From Pisolithus tinctorius (lineage: Eukaryota > Basidiomycota > Agaricomycetes > Boletales > Pisolithaceae), in contig JANFAH010000072.1 of the NCBI GenBank assembly GCA_024663395.1, positions 1 to 64,000 on the forward strand: a stretch of 64,000 bases of DNA, given 5' to 3'. The position numbers and the translations under genes were made by a program. Below the pieces are notes generated by a model. That model had not been told where the DNA came from. It worked only from the letters and a program-made list of their open reading frames with translations, and ran no database searches. Within the stretch, counting starts at the first letter, position 1, and the number at the start of each line of letters is the position of its first letter. Below are positions 23,435-35,495 of the stretch, in pieces.

Positions 23435-25105
23435 ATGCTCTCCACAGCGACGAACACCACTCAGCCGCCGCCCAAACCCCAGGAGCTGCATCCTCCTAAA
23501 GTGCCATCCAAGCATGCACATCGTGGACAGGATCAGAAGGAGCCCGTGCAGACGTCGGCACATCTCCCACTTGCTCCATCCAAGCAGCCCCCTTCACAAG
23601 ACCAGCTTCTCACCAAAAAAGTACAGCAGCGGTCAGGAGGGCCTATCATAAACTGGTTTCAACGCAAGTTGGCCGGTACGGTTAGGCCCAGAAGGGTACG
23701 GGACGAAGGCTCTTTGATGATGAGTGGTCAGAAACCTCCTAGCTCCAATAGCCACCGTCATCTCAGTCCCTCTGCAGCGTTTGGGCCCAACGGACGCTCT
23801 GCGTCTTCCGCCTTGCCGCATGGCACGATTCCTTTATCCCAAAAGCATGGAATCGGTATGAATAGAAGGGGGGTAGCATCAACTGTACCTTATCGAAGAA
23901 CGATATCTCTGAATGACGCGGACACTGACAACGCTGTCACATTTTCCAACGATGAAGACAACTTAGATGCTGTAACGCGTTGTTCATCCCTTGCCCGCGA
24001 CTCGATGTGGTCTCCTGCAAGCGCACTGGAAGCTGACGAGGATGCATCATTGCGTCCTTTTCCACCAAGCACACCTCCTTCACCGTCCCCTTCCTACTCC
24101 TCATCGTCTTACTTGTCCAATCCGCGGACCTTTAGAAGCATCGCCGCGAGCACGAAGCCGACCACTGTCCTCAGCATTGATCTTCCACCAGCAGGGATTG
24201 GCCATATTGCACAGGTTCCTTCGACGCCTACTCAGTTAGCGCCACGCCATGGTTCTCACACCAGATCGTCCTCGACGGGCGTAAATGGAGGTTTAGTCAA
24301 CAACGGTGCATCAATCACATTCTCCACTCCACCCCTTTCTTCACAGCCTCAGGCGTCACCCGAGACAAATGCCAGTCTTGGTGCGTCCTCCTCTAACACG
24401 GTAGCCCACGGAACCACCTTCAATGGTTTGCAACCTCCGCTCCATACCGCTCATCATCCTCGAAATAATCCCCGTCCTTGGTCGCCTCCACTTGACAATG
24501 CTTCGGTATTGACGCTTGCCTCCTCTACTTTTGCTATTCCCGGAGCACGCATGACTATGGGCTCCATAGGCTCTACAGTCCTCTCGGGTTTAGTCGGGGG
24601 CGGTGATTCTATATCTCATCTTGGTGGGAGCATGGTCAGTGATCCAGAAGGCGAGAACATGAGTCAACTCTCAGGGGACGACGATCGCCCGGAAGCCGAC
24701 GGAGAGCGCGATGCTGATGCCAGTGTACGTGCCTTGAGGCCGAGGAGTTCCAGAAGGGGTAGTTGGGAAAGCGAGGTCAGTAGATGGAGTGCGAAAGTAC
24801 TTGGTGCTGGCGCAGGCATCAGTACCGGAAGTAAAAGCCTTTGGACAAGCAATAGTCTGAAGACGGGCGAACTGGTTGGAGTAGAGGATGAAGAGGATGA
24901 GAAAGTTGTGAAGAGCGAGGAGCTTGGGGAAGGTCTTACGCGGGAACCTTCGAAGCGGCGAGACCGGGTTCCTGTGAATATCCCCGAGACGGCTGGTGGA
25001 GGAAAGGCGGGCGAGGCATCGACAGAGATCTCGCTGGCATTAGGGAGAGCAGCAGGTCAGCCATTTGTAGAGACGTCTTCAGAACCATCCGCCATCTGTA
25101 AGTAA
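23435..25105 (+). CDS. Large disordered protein, function unknown
   Basis: Long open frame of about 556 residues from the ATG at 23435 (MLSTATNTTQPPPKPQE). It is rich in Ser, Pro and Thr with no globular domain I recognise. Possible anchors are GGPIINWFQRKLAGTVRPRR near the N-terminus, SVLTLASSTFAIPGARMTMG in the centre (small, nonpolar, semi-conserved in look) and ESEVSRWSAKVLGAG near the end, flanked by an acidic stretch. The last codons run into a perfect donor sequence (T followed by gtaagt at 25098), so the true 3' end may be in a further short exon before 25400 rather than the TAA at 25105. Tandem and upstream of FIC1/INN1. Confidence 0.72.
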   Translation: MLSTATNTTQPPPKPQELHPPKVPSKHAHRGQDQKEPVQTSAHLPLAPSKQPPSQDQLLTKKVQQRSGGPIINWFQRKLAGTVRPRRVRDEGSLMMSGQKPPSSNSHRHLSPSAAFGPNGRSASSALPHGTIPLSQKHGIGMNRRGVASTVPYRRTISLNDADTDNAVTFSNDEDNLDAVTRCSSLARDSMWSPASALEADEDASLRPFPPSTPPSPSPSYSSSSYLSNPRTFRSIAASTKPTTVLSIDLPPAGIGHIAQVPSTPTQLAPRHGSHTRSSSTGVNGGLVNNGASITFSTPPLSSQPQASPETNASLGASSSNTVAHGTTFNGLQPPLHTAHHPRNNPRPWSPPLDNASVLTLASSTFAIPGARMTMGSIGSTVLSGLVGGGDSISHLGGSMVSDPEGENMSQLSGDDDRPEADGERDADASVRALRPRSSRRGSWESEVSRWSAKVLGAGAGISTGSKSLWTSNSLKTGELVGVEDEEDEKVVKSEELGEGLTREPSKRRDRVPVNIPETAGGGKAGEASTEISLALGRAAGQPFVETSSEPSAICK

Positions 25106-25471
25106 ACTCTCTCTCTGGCGCCACTCTATCACCTCGTCGGTATATGATACACCTTCGATCCGCGGGGGAACCAATGCCTCCGTTTTTTGTTTCGTCGTAA
25201 ACTACTCGTTACATGTAGGATATATGCTACCATGGATGTTTTTTTCTTCTTCCAACCAAGGGTGGTCTGCTAATTGAGCGCCTCATGATGGCATGGTGCG
25301 GCACAGCCACGGTTGACTTTTCTGGTGGAAACCTGTGGCATCCGGAGACAAAAGGTCGGTGTACTAGGGTTCATACTCATTCAGTGTCTTCTTCAGACAC
25401 ATAGATGACCAAGTGGGCTGGTCTGTTATAATCGGTTACCATCCAATCTTTCATCACTTGATACTCTTCAC
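25106..25471. other. Spacer before FIC1/INN1
   Basis: No independent gene. It may contain a terminal exon of the upstream disordered protein (candidate acceptors at about 25217 and 25260) and the promoter of the C2-domain gene. Confidence 0.5.
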
Positions 25472-27665
25472 ATGTCTGTCACTTCTCGTGAGATCGGAAC
25501 CCTCATCGTTGTGGTGCTCAAGGCGGTATGCTTCCGTGCTGCGGTTCTCGGGCAACGCGTCTAACTCAACATGCAGAAAAATCTACCGAACAAGAGGCAC
25601 ATAGGAAAACAAGCACCGTACTGCCTGATAACTCATAATGATCACAAACGCCGGACCAGGGTGATCAAACGCGGTGGCCAACATCCGGAGTGGGACGAAG
25701 AATTTCGGTTCACTATCTATGAAGATATGGAAGCTGAAATCCCAAAATCTGCAACGAGGGACGAACTTCCACCTCCACTACCACCGAAGAGGTCAAAGGG
25801 ACCTAAGAAAATCAAGGGTGGATGCCTCATGAAACTGCAGTGTTACGCAGATGATATCCGTGACCCTGACTTTATTGGGGAAACCCTCGTTGACCTCACA
25901 GAAGCTCTGACGAAGGGCGAAACAGATGGTATGAGCCCGTATTGGTCGGACATTTTGTCAGGCTAACTCTCGCACTTCCATTGTGTAGAGTGGTTTACGT
26001 TAATGAACAAAGACAAGTATGCAGGAGAGGTCTACCTCGAGTTAACCTTTTGGTCGAATGTACGTCCCTCGACATCACCCATATCCTTTTCGTCACAGAT
26101 TATCAGGAGCCACCACCTGAAAAACGTTACCCTCAAAAACCGAAGACGCCAAATAGAACTTATGGTGGTCCGGGGTCCTTCACACCAGTAGAGACAGGTT
26201 CCCATCCACCAAACAGTGATGCCCCTATCGTTCCTTCTCGAGGAAGAATCAGTGACGTTGATGGCAGTCACCTTAATTCATTACCATCTTCTCTTAGGTC
26301 GTCTCGTCTTGAACTATACTCCGCACCCTACGAGAAAAGCAATCGGGTTTCCGCTGGGACAGTGGACCACTTGGCAGAAGATTTCTCTGAGTTAGGCATG
26401 ATGGATAGTCGAAGAAGGGAAAGCTACCCAGTACGTCTGATACATTTCACCATTTCAGTCTACTCACCATTTCTCAGCCTGCTAACCATACCATACGTCC
26501 ATCAACTTCGGCAAGCCTTAGCCCGAACTCGCATAGCCAAACCGACATCTCAGGCTTTGTTTATGACGTGACAGGTTCCGCAAATACAGGCCCCCCTCGG
26601 TATCATACCCCATACGAGAATGCTGCTCTATCCGGACATGCTGGTCCTCGGTATAGCATGCCATCGACTTCTTCTGGTTTTGTACCGGTGTCAACGACTA
26701 CGCCTACTCCAACGTCCCTTGGGGGCACGCCATCATACTTACCGGAGGGCCATGGTTTCAGCCACTTACATGGGTACTCGGTACCCCCCCTTCCTCCCCC
26801 ACATCTTGTACCACCATCCAGCTTCCAGTCTCAGTATCTTCAGCGCTCCGCCACCGTCCACACTTCAGCTCCCACTACACCTACCCCTCCAGTGGCACCT
26901 AATCCGCCGGCTGCCACTTCCCATCACACCCCGCACTTGCAGAACTCGTATCTACAGTATTCTCATTCTCCAGACCAGATTGTTGTTCCATTCCCGTTGC
27001 ATTCTAACATGTCACAAGAACATTTCAATGGGCCCTCCGTTCCCCCGTCGTTACCGCCGTCTTCGTTAGCACCAACTGGACTTTCAACTCCTCCACAGGT
27101 GCGTCCCAGGTACGTTTCTACGTCGTCATCCCCCCCGCGGGAGTATCTACCACCGGCTCCGGTTCACAACACTACTCCTACTGGGTCGCGGCCACTGCCG
27201 CAGCCTGGTCAGTCTCAGCGAGATCGCCGCAAGTCAGTGGCTGGGTTCGTTAGCAGCGGTTCGTATCCAGGCATTCCACCAGCCCCTCAGTACCACCGTG
27301 TCCCGTCTTCCCACACGACGCCTCCTTTGCCTCCTCCGCCAGTACCCCATGAGCTGCCAAATGTTCAGACACCTTCACTCCCAAACCCTTTCCCTGAGGC
27401 ACAAGGTCATGGGAATACCTCTCGACCCGCCTTACCTCAGCCGCCGGTTGGCTATCACTCAGGGTCCAAGTACCCGCCGCTACCCCCTCCACAACCAGAC
27501 ATATCTCTGAACAGACAGATGCCTCCGGCTTTGCCCTCGTCGTCCTTCGGAAATGGAACCTATTTACCTGGATTCCCACCGCAGGGATCCCAACCACACA
27601 CCAACTATGGACAGATTTTACCCTCTTCACCCTCACCAGCGGACTGGCAGAGAGCATTTTCATAA
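25472..27665 (+). CDS. FIC1: Fic1/Inn1-type C2 domain ingression protein (cytokinesis)
   Basis: N-terminal C2 domain followed by a Pro-rich tail, the layout of fungal ingression protein Fic1/Inn1, which links the contractile ring to septum synthesis through SH3 partners. Exon 1 (25472-25525) encodes MSVTSREIGTLIVVVLKA; exon 2 (from 25577) gives NLPNKRHIGKQAPYCLI and VIKRGGQHPEWDEEFRFTI, then FIGETLVDLTEALTKGETD. A third exon encodes EWFTLMNKDKYAGEVYLELT and FWSN, closing the C2 fold. The loop Asp ligands are not those of a canonical Ca2+-binding C2. The tail (from about 26100 on) carries many PxxP and polyproline motifs (PPLPPPHLVPPS, PPLPPPPVPHELP), expected SH3 ligands. Stop at 27665. Confidence 0.85.
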
Positions 27666-27787
27666 CATGTAAATAGAGCAATGTATTCGTCGCAATTTAA
27701 ATCAAAATTTGATAGTCATAGCGCGTCAGTTGTGCCATGCGGTGGCAATCCTCGCCTTGACGAAGTGTTAGCCAAATGAGCCAACCC

Positions 27788-28349
27788 TTAACCCATTTCA
27801 TCCCTGTTAGCTGAGGAATGCTGTGCCTTGTCGGCGCGCCACTTGGCAATAGCCGTTTCAGTTGGTACCATACCACGCCGAGAGAGCTCTAAAGCGGCCT
27901 GCCGGCGAATTGCATTCTCGGAGCGACGCCGCTCCGCTTCGTGCGAGAGGAGGGCGCTATCAGCTCCGATAGCAAGGCCGAACACCATAGCTGAAGAATA
28001 TAGATGACTTTGGCATGGTGTTCACGGCAACTGATATACTCACATGTGGAAACTAAGAAAGATTTAAACGCCAGGGTTTGATGCCTGTGTCGAGTACCCA
28101 GAAGCCTTGCAGCGTGGCATCCAGGATGTGGCAGGTCACCTACCTGAAGAATGGCCATGTGTAATGGGCAATGGTGACGGCCCCCCAACCCAACACCCCA
28201 TACACGGCGGCTGACTGGGCACAAGGAAGACATGAGTTGCCATGAGACGTTAAGTCGAGGGGACCTGAAGGAACCTTGGTACCAGCCGCCACCTGGATGG
28301 CGTACGCTCGATCGGTTTCCTCCCCAAGGCGTCGAGCACTCGCCGACAT
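27788..28349 (-). CDS. Small membrane protein with C-terminal charged helix, likely mitochondrial
   Basis: Four exons. MSASARRLGEETDRAYAIQ (from 28349) joins SAAVYGVLGWGAVTIAHYTW and PFFRHQTLAFKSFLVSTS, then MVFGLAIGADSALLSHEAE and a long charged helix (RRRSENAIRRQAALELSRRG, then TETAIAKWRADKAQ), ending at 27788. Two hydrophobic segments (residues about 20-36 and 53-70) are followed by a soluble amphipathic helix. The exon 1 donor was set at gtggcg because it keeps the frame. I recognise it only as a conserved small fungal protein; an inner mitochondrial membrane location is a guess from its size and charge pattern. Convergent with FIC1/INN1, 122 bases apart. Confidence 0.75.
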
Positions 28350-29542
28350 GTTTCAAGGAAAATCTAACAGACAACCAGAGAGCACACTCACTGCTTCCGG
28401 CTTCGTCCACCCAGGGAGCTGATCAGGAGACCTACCTCCCCGCCAATCCCCGCTGACCTAATCACGGGTATATCGTTTGTACGGCCGAAAGCTCCAGTCG
28501 AGATGTTCCTTTGGTTACTTCATTCTGAGATCGATGAATTGAGCTTTGCGCCTTGTACGAGTCCGACACGAAATGCAAAGCTTCCCCTGACAGATTCGTT
28601 TCGAATACCGTCACCACTCTGAAAGCTGTTGACCTGTTTTCCGGACGACACGCTCGGATAATCTCAGTCGTATATAACACCATTCGGGGATTATGCCGGA
28701 GATGAGAAACTATCATCAAATGACGAGGATGGTGGATCGGACTGGTAACTACACAGGGCACGCGATGCCATGTGTGAGGTCCTTCGGCCTGAACGAAGCA
28801 TTCGGAGGTAAGCCTCGTTATTTTGGGCGAGTCAATGGCAATAAATCTGTGAGCTGTACGTCTGGAAACTCTGGGTACGCAGAACCTGACTTGTCAATTC
28901 AAGACTAAAAAACGCCTCGAATCTTCCGGAAGAAGCCATTCATCTGATCGAGTACAGGGCATTGTTCTGTTATAAGAGAATACCAGATAATTCACTCAGC
29001 TAAACCTGATAAATATCGAGGAGACAAAACCAAACACGCCTATGACTGTTCAGCAGGCATATGCTGAAATCATCGGTCGCGAGGGTATAACACTGGAACG
29101 TTATCAGGTGTGTAATGTTGCTGGGACTGCTGCAGAAATCTCGAAGTCGTGCTTGCTGATTATGCAATTGACTTTGGAACAGGTGTAGGTTTATCTGAAG
29201 CATCTCGAGGGCTTTGTTCTGATCGTGCAAAGCCTCCTACGTCCAATTTCCCTGTTGCGCCGTCGCATTCCGCTTATCCGTGCCTATGTACAAGCACCGA
29301 CCACTTACGGATTTTTACTCCCTCTATATGGGTACTCCTGTATTTTTTGACCAAAGCTACGTCGCGTGACCCCGTCACCACTCGCTCACCCGTGGCAGGA
29401 TTGATATACATGTAGGCCGCTACACACTTGAACACCATTGCATGTCATGACGGTCCAAATACACAGCAATACTGAAATAAGTTGAGCCTCCAAATCCGCC
29501 CACAGAGGATTCGGGCAACGACCTAACCACCATGGATACTGA
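28350..29542. other. 1.2 kb without a recognisable gene
   Basis: Open frames are short and show no family features. It separates the 5' end of the small membrane protein from the 3' end of the WD40 gene. No tRNA or repeat was seen. Confidence 0.5.
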
Positions 29543-32088
29543 TCAATCTGTATTCACTTCTCTTCGAGCATGCTAGAATGTGACTCTCCGTCTTTACCAC
29601 TTGAATGACCTCATTCCCGAAACACTGACACTACGATTGGGTTGGCATAAATCTACATATCCAAGTGACGCCATACTCACGAGGTACGGTTCTTTGGAGA
29701 CATTGCGCAGATCCCAAACCCTCACTCGGCCACTGCGATCTCCAGAGACGAAGAAATGCGTCCAGGTATCTCCTTGATGCAAGGTTAAATGCAGGGTGGA
29801 GCGGGCTGAGACGATATCTAACCTTTCATGTATCGCCCCGGAGGTGCTTGCGTGGTGAATCCAAACCTCTGCGCAGGACATCTGGGTATCATGCGGTGAT
29901 CGTGAACTTCATATTGCAGATCTAAATGGGCAACCTGGCTATCCCTGAGCCATGCCAAGCATACATAATCGTGTACGAGCTACCTCGAGTAATGTGCAGA
30001 AAGGCGATTCCGTTCGATGTATGTTGTACGGGATGTTGGATGTCCTCAACGTATGAGCTACGCGTTCAGAACATAAGTCCCATAAATGAACATTGCGATC
30101 TGCTCCAGCGGATACGAGTTTATGGCTTGTGTCACGGATTGGCAGTAAGGAGTGAATCACGGATGTGTGCTTAACGGCCAGTGGCATAGACGACGCATGA
30201 GAGAGATCGTCTTTCATAGACCAGAGGTGTATTTTGTGGTCGTAACCTCCACTTGCAAATTTCAAAGGTTGCATCACTGCGGTCAGAGCACTAACACCAC
30301 CCTTCTTCGCCTTATTCCAGTTCCGAGGGAGGGTATTCTCATTGGAAACCTTGCAAAGGGTAGCCGTCCTCAGTGACTGCATGCAATCAGTGTGTTACTC
30401 ACCTGGTTTCCTTTAAGTGATAGGAATGTGAGTTGTGCATCCTCCCTTGCGTGGGCGAGAACGATTGTGACGGTGTCGTGGCCTGAGTGAAGAAGGCACG
30501 CATCGTCAACATGCTCTTGCGTGGGGATACTCGGCGACCACAGGCTCTGGTAATGCCTGGATGAATCTATTTTATGAATGCTGTTGAGAAAACCTTGCAT
30601 AGTAACAGCGATGAAAGAGAAACTATCGGTGTTTATAACACGGCGAAGGCGGTCTTGCAATTCAAGAGGCAGGCGGAAGTTATCAATCAGGTCGAAGGTG
30701 GTTGGAAGGGGGTTCTCGTGGTCCTTCGGAATTGCGGGATGATCTGGTTCCACCACAATTGGCTGGCCATAGTAATAACACTCGTCATCGTCTTTCGTTA
30801 AATCTATCGTGGCGGGGTGTTGGTCGGTACCGTTAATAGCAATGTCCAGTTCCACAGTGTCCTGTTGTCCGTCACGCGCGAGCCGGCTGGCAGCGGCTGT
30901 AGCTATCGGAGAGCGGCTGGAGCTTGTTTGAGCAGGGGGGAAGAGTAGAAGATCCAGGACACCTGAATGGAAGTCGCTCCACCTATGAGCTTTCTCAACG
31001 GATTCAGACAGCTCCTGAGTGAGGTCAATGATGTTATCAGGGTTAGTGGACAACGAAGGGGCAAATCCTCGGCTGGGGATGTTCTGACGACCATCCACAT
31101 AGGGAACCTGGCAGAAGCGTCCTTCATGAAGTTGTTCAGATTCGGCAGCAAGGATTTGATTCGGAGAAGGGGAAGACATGTCTACGGGGGCGACCACTTC
31201 TGGCTCAACCACGTTAGGACTGTATGTCACCAACAGCTATTTAGGAACTCAGAAATGCCTCTAATATCCAAGTGAAGCTCGAGTACCTTGACAGCTTCCG
31301 GTGGACAATGTCTCGATGGAATCCTTGGTGGTGAGTATACGGCTGGGTGACTATGTTCTTCATTGAAATGGTTATTTCTGTCGAATCCATGGGCTGGAAC
31401 GTGCATGATCGATCGACGTAAACTGTGGTCTGTGACGGGAACATCAGAACATCCACTGCGACACTTTGGAAAGGCAACAACCTTGCATACGACTGCAAAT
31501 CCGGTTACTATTCTCACATGAGAGAATCGTGTTCGGATCGGGGACTACGCACTTGGAACCATTAAACAATGACCCAAGATCACGCTCGAGGCATTGTGTC
31601 GGTTTCTTCGTGAACCACTCCTTGCATGCCTGCTGAGAGCCTGGGGCTCCACTGTGGCACTCCTCCGGCGAGGGATTGATGATGACATCCAATTGTTTAG
31701 AGTTTCTTCTCGGCTTTCCAAGGCTCGAAAAACCTTGCTGAAAACTAAGCGGGGGTGCACTGATGGTACTTGTTTTGACTCTCCTAGATGACTGCTCGAA
31801 ATGAGCGGCAATATCGGTGTGGTAAGTTGAACCAGCGACATCCTGCCCATGAGCGTGTGTCTCGCGTGATCTCACCCGAGGCGGATGTTGGGCCAGGTGC
31901 TGCCGGGAAGAAGCAGGACCATCCCTGGGCCGCGATCCCTTCGGAGAATTGCTTTCCGAGGTGCGTTGCGTTTGTCTCCTTCCATGGTATCCCCTCCAAG
32001 AAGTTCCCCTGTAACTGCTGCGAACTGTGGGAACCCTTGCAGAACCCTTTCGAGACAAACGCAGTTCGTTGGGCTGGACATCCTCCAT
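29543..32088 (-). CDS. WD40-repeat protein with disordered N-terminus, function unknown
   Basis: Multi-exon gene starting at 32088 (MEDVQPNELRLSRKGSARVP). The first about 200 residues are polar and disordered. A possible small domain follows (LLPFQSVAVDVLMFPSQTTV, YVDRSCTFQPMDSTEITISM). A second disordered block contains NIIDLTQELSES and ATIDLTKDDDE, two IDLT-acidic motifs that look like SUMO-interaction motifs. The C-terminal part has WD repeats: VSALTAVMQPLKFASGGYDH followed by KIHLWS, LVSAGADRNVHLWDL and FVSGDRSGRVRVWDLRN. The 3' end (TGA at 29543 after a final short exon) is approximate. Known chromatin- or SUMO-linked WD40 proteins are possible comparisons, but no assignment is made. Confidence 0.72.
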
Positions 32089-35032
32089 TTTGCAGTCAAC
32101 TGCACTGATGACGACAGACCTGACCAGATGGAGAGTCAGAGGTATTTATTTGGCGAATTCCCAATTTTGGCATATGATTGCTCAGGCCCGGCCCTGTCAC
32201 GGTAATCCCCCCAAGTGGACTGGAGCGGCACGACAGACGACGGCCGACAGTGGGACTGCTCGTCGCCTTGTGAGTTGCGAGGGTTTCTCTCTCACCTGTT
32301 ATACTCATGAGGGCGGTGTCTTAACGAGAAGACCGCCTAGTCATACGCTGAAACCTCAGTCAGTACCTTCTGTTCTCTGTCAGCTCACGCTCGTGTAGGG
32401 TCAAGTATGTTGTGCTTGGCAGATTTTGCAGCTGGTTGTACATTCCTCTAAACGGGACAGGTTGTCGTGTATGACCTTCTTTACTCTATTCAGACATGGT
32501 TCCTCTGGAAGAACTCCTTTCGGTCCCTGTGTACTACAGGTGTCACGATAACAAGTCGACTGACCCGGGGTTGACAACCCCACGCATGGAAGTCGTGCCT
32601 ACCTGTCCATCGAATTACAAACTGTAGGCCCATTTCTAATATCGAAGGTACCTGCGGAAAAATCCCTCGCTTTTCCCAGTCAGGAAGGAGGACCGATCTA
32701 AGTGGTCTCCCGTCTGCAACGCAAGTCATCGATAACCGTGACGTCTATCGAATGAGCAACCCCTAATCGGCACCCCGCACTCATTTCTGGGATTGCGTTC
32801 CGTAGCGGCACGCAGCACTGAAATTGATAGACCTCCACCAAACCTCCACGTAAGAAGGTGGCACGTCTGTGCTCGCATGCATGTTCGACTGCTTCGAGCA
32901 ACGAGTACACGGTTGTCATCACTCGATCAGGGAGACGAACCTTGCAAGAATTTTGGCGGTACTGAGAGAGAGGATTTGCTGTCTCTCTTCCCGGAGCAGG
33001 CGCCGTTTCCCTTTCCCAAGATTTAGATCCGCATGGTGCGGCCCTGGCCCAAAATGTGTCGCTGGGTCGAAGAAATGTGGGAGACACAGCTTCCCGAAGT
33101 CACCATTATGTGTACACGGTCCGCGTTTACGAGCCTTCTGCAAAGGCAGGAGCAAAATGCCAGCGGAACGACCACGGGCTCACGACCATCGTAATGGAGA
33201 TATCCAGATATTGTGCCACCTGCATAAGAGAATGAGAATCCCTTTGCCCAGAAAGCAATGCGACTGGTCGCGACGGATTCCCGTGGCAGGGCTTACAGAT
33301 TTACCTCTTGTTGCGGTCACGATGAGGGGTGACTTTTACTTCGTCCACAGCAAGCAAAAGCAAGTGTCGGTTGGATTTCCAATTATCTAACTCATCCTAG
33401 AACAGATATTGCATGAACCATACCTCCTCCAGGAGCGTATTCCCCCACGTAGCGAATGCTCGCACGTTCGACATCGCCGTCACCCCAGGTTGCGACGAGG
33501 CCCCGCATCAGATCACCTTCATGGCCGCCCCAGCACGCTAATAGTCCTACGCATGCATCAGATGACATTTAATATGCACTATAAGAACCCCACATTGTTG
33601 ATGCCCGACATTGTCCACACGGCAACTTGCCTCACCTCAGTAGGGAATGGCAAAGAGAGAGTTGCCTCGCTGCAATGCACGCTGCAGCTGGCCACATCAA
33701 ATGCGTCTCTGGGGATCACAATGGATTCATTCACATGTGGGCCGGCACCGCCGAACCGATGGACGTTCTGAAAGTCGCTTTTCACAGCTGCAAGTATCTC
33801 ACAAGGCGGCTCTATTCTCCTGTAGTCCTGCAAAGAACGCAATGTTTGCCACGGATCTTAACCGAATGAAATCCATGACATATCGCACGACATCCAGCAA
33901 ATCCGTGTTCAACCGCAAGCACCCTACTATGGCTTTATTTTGAAGCTACTTAGCTTTTAAGTGTCAGCTCCGTCCAAAGTTCTGACGCCTGGAACACCAA
34001 GTACTGTTGAATGAGAGTCGTGAAGATATATTTGTCAAGGAACTGTACTTGAGTTTTGACGATCAGAGTCCGGATGCCAAGTCACGCAAGAAGCAGCACT
34101 CATTCAATCTATTACGCCAGGGGTCGCCGAGGATAGTTCAGTGTTTTCAAGGGACCTTCCAAGATGCAAAAGCACTCCTTTAAAAATCTGCGACGTCAAG
34201 GGACCTACTCCTGGAATGTGGAAAGGTATCATCTACCTGCAGGGGGTGTGGTACACACTGTTTTCATCGGTTCTGATATCCCAACATTCGGGTCACTTCC
34301 TTTGAACGACCATGTGTAGCTCTGGGTGGTTGGGCATTTCATGCAGCCAATAATGGCCGACCCTTCCTTCCCATGCACACGTTCATGATGCATACCGCAC
34401 GCCCACTCGACCTAGAGGGTATGAAACACACCAACATGGGGATATAGGGAGAAATATGAAACCCTCCAGGTGCGAAGAGAACGGGATCAAAAAAAGCTTC
34501 GATGTGCGCGCGGTAGTTCTGCAGAACGCCACATCGGAACAAGGTAGTCCTTCTGTGAGAACCTCGAGCCTCCAATGTGGCTTCTAACCAATGGGTTAAC
34601 ATGAGGCTGCCTTGTATTTCTTCCCCAATTAGATTATGTTAGACAGATATTGGCCTGATCGCAGTCGTAGGTTCAACAGCAGCTGAGCGTGCCACCTGAC
34701 CCTTGCCAGAATAGCCAACTATCCGGGCGTGGTACCCGTTACACTTCACAGCTTCATTCATGACCATGCTAACCTTTATCGTGCATACGACATGTACAGC
34801 CAAGTGTGCAACAGCTCTATAAGGGTGAGAGGTACTCCAGGACGAAAAAGAGTATAATGAGACGCAGAGCCCGGTACGGTGCCTTCGTGAGTTATTACCG
34901 GTCTGCACAAAGAAGTTCGGACGCAAGGCGGAAAGATACCGGTAATACGTAGTACAAGGTGCTTTCTTACCTCAGCAAACGGACATAACGATCCGATCAG
35001 CGCACTTGATAGCAGTTCGAAATCGAAGAACC
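32089..35032. other. Gene-poor 2.9 kb stretch with possible remnants of a minus-strand gene
   Basis: No complete gene can be built. Fragments on the minus strand between about 33,000 and 33,850 look protein-like: HRFGGAGPHVNESIVIPRDA; CWGGHEGDLMRGLVATWGD with RASIRYVGEYAPGG; and, across a possible intron, DNWKSNRHLLLLAVDEVKVT. A further fragment near 34,600 reads LTHWLEATLEARGSHRRTTL. Joining them needs a stop or frame break near 33,625. Either a decayed gene or a divergent multi-exon gene I cannot splice. Confidence 0.4.
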
Positions 35033-35312
35033 ATGACTCGTTTTAATCAAGAAGCTTGGACTACTGGCATGCGGTAAGCAGCCTTGGGTCGGTTGATATT
35101 GCTGTGGTGGTTAGGGGTATTAGATATGTTGTTTGAGTCTCACCACGAAACAGGATGGTGGACGCGAGGACGCAGTGTCTCGGAAGGCCTAGCGGTAAGC
35201 ACTAGCTAGCCCAAAAAGTATCTGCTAAGGGACACGAGAAACTGGCTGTTTGTTATCAGCACGGGCCTGGCAGACGGATGACGTCCGATCTCATGAAACA
35301 AGAGGCGTGTAA
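35033..35312 (+). CDS. Possible micro-gene, 45 codons with two introns
   Basis: Three exons of 41, 41 and 53 bases (35033-35073, 35154-35194, 35260-35312) join in frame through two introns with ideal gtaagc donors and cag acceptors. They encode MTRFNQEAWTTGMRMVDART followed by a short tail and TAA. No homology is recognised. Chance is possible given the short exons; it sits directly upstream of uL11m on the same strand and might instead be part of a 5' untranslated transcript. Confidence 0.25.
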
Positions 35313-35495
35313 AACTTACCCCCGAGAATGCATTAATGCCCAGCAAGTGCTACTTGTAAACATGTGCTATGCGCATGCGGCTTGCAGATCACTCTCTCAC
35401 ACAGAAATCGTAAGTTGACATCTGTTTGGTCGTTGCCCATTCATTCGTGGCAAATATTGTCACCATCATCCTCGAACATCCAGCAGTCGTGCGTC

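Noticed and set aside
26568..27665. Separate Pro-rich gene starting at 26568
   Set aside because: The frame opens with GTG and continues without break from the preceding exon of the FIC1/INN1 C2 gene, so it is that gene's tail.
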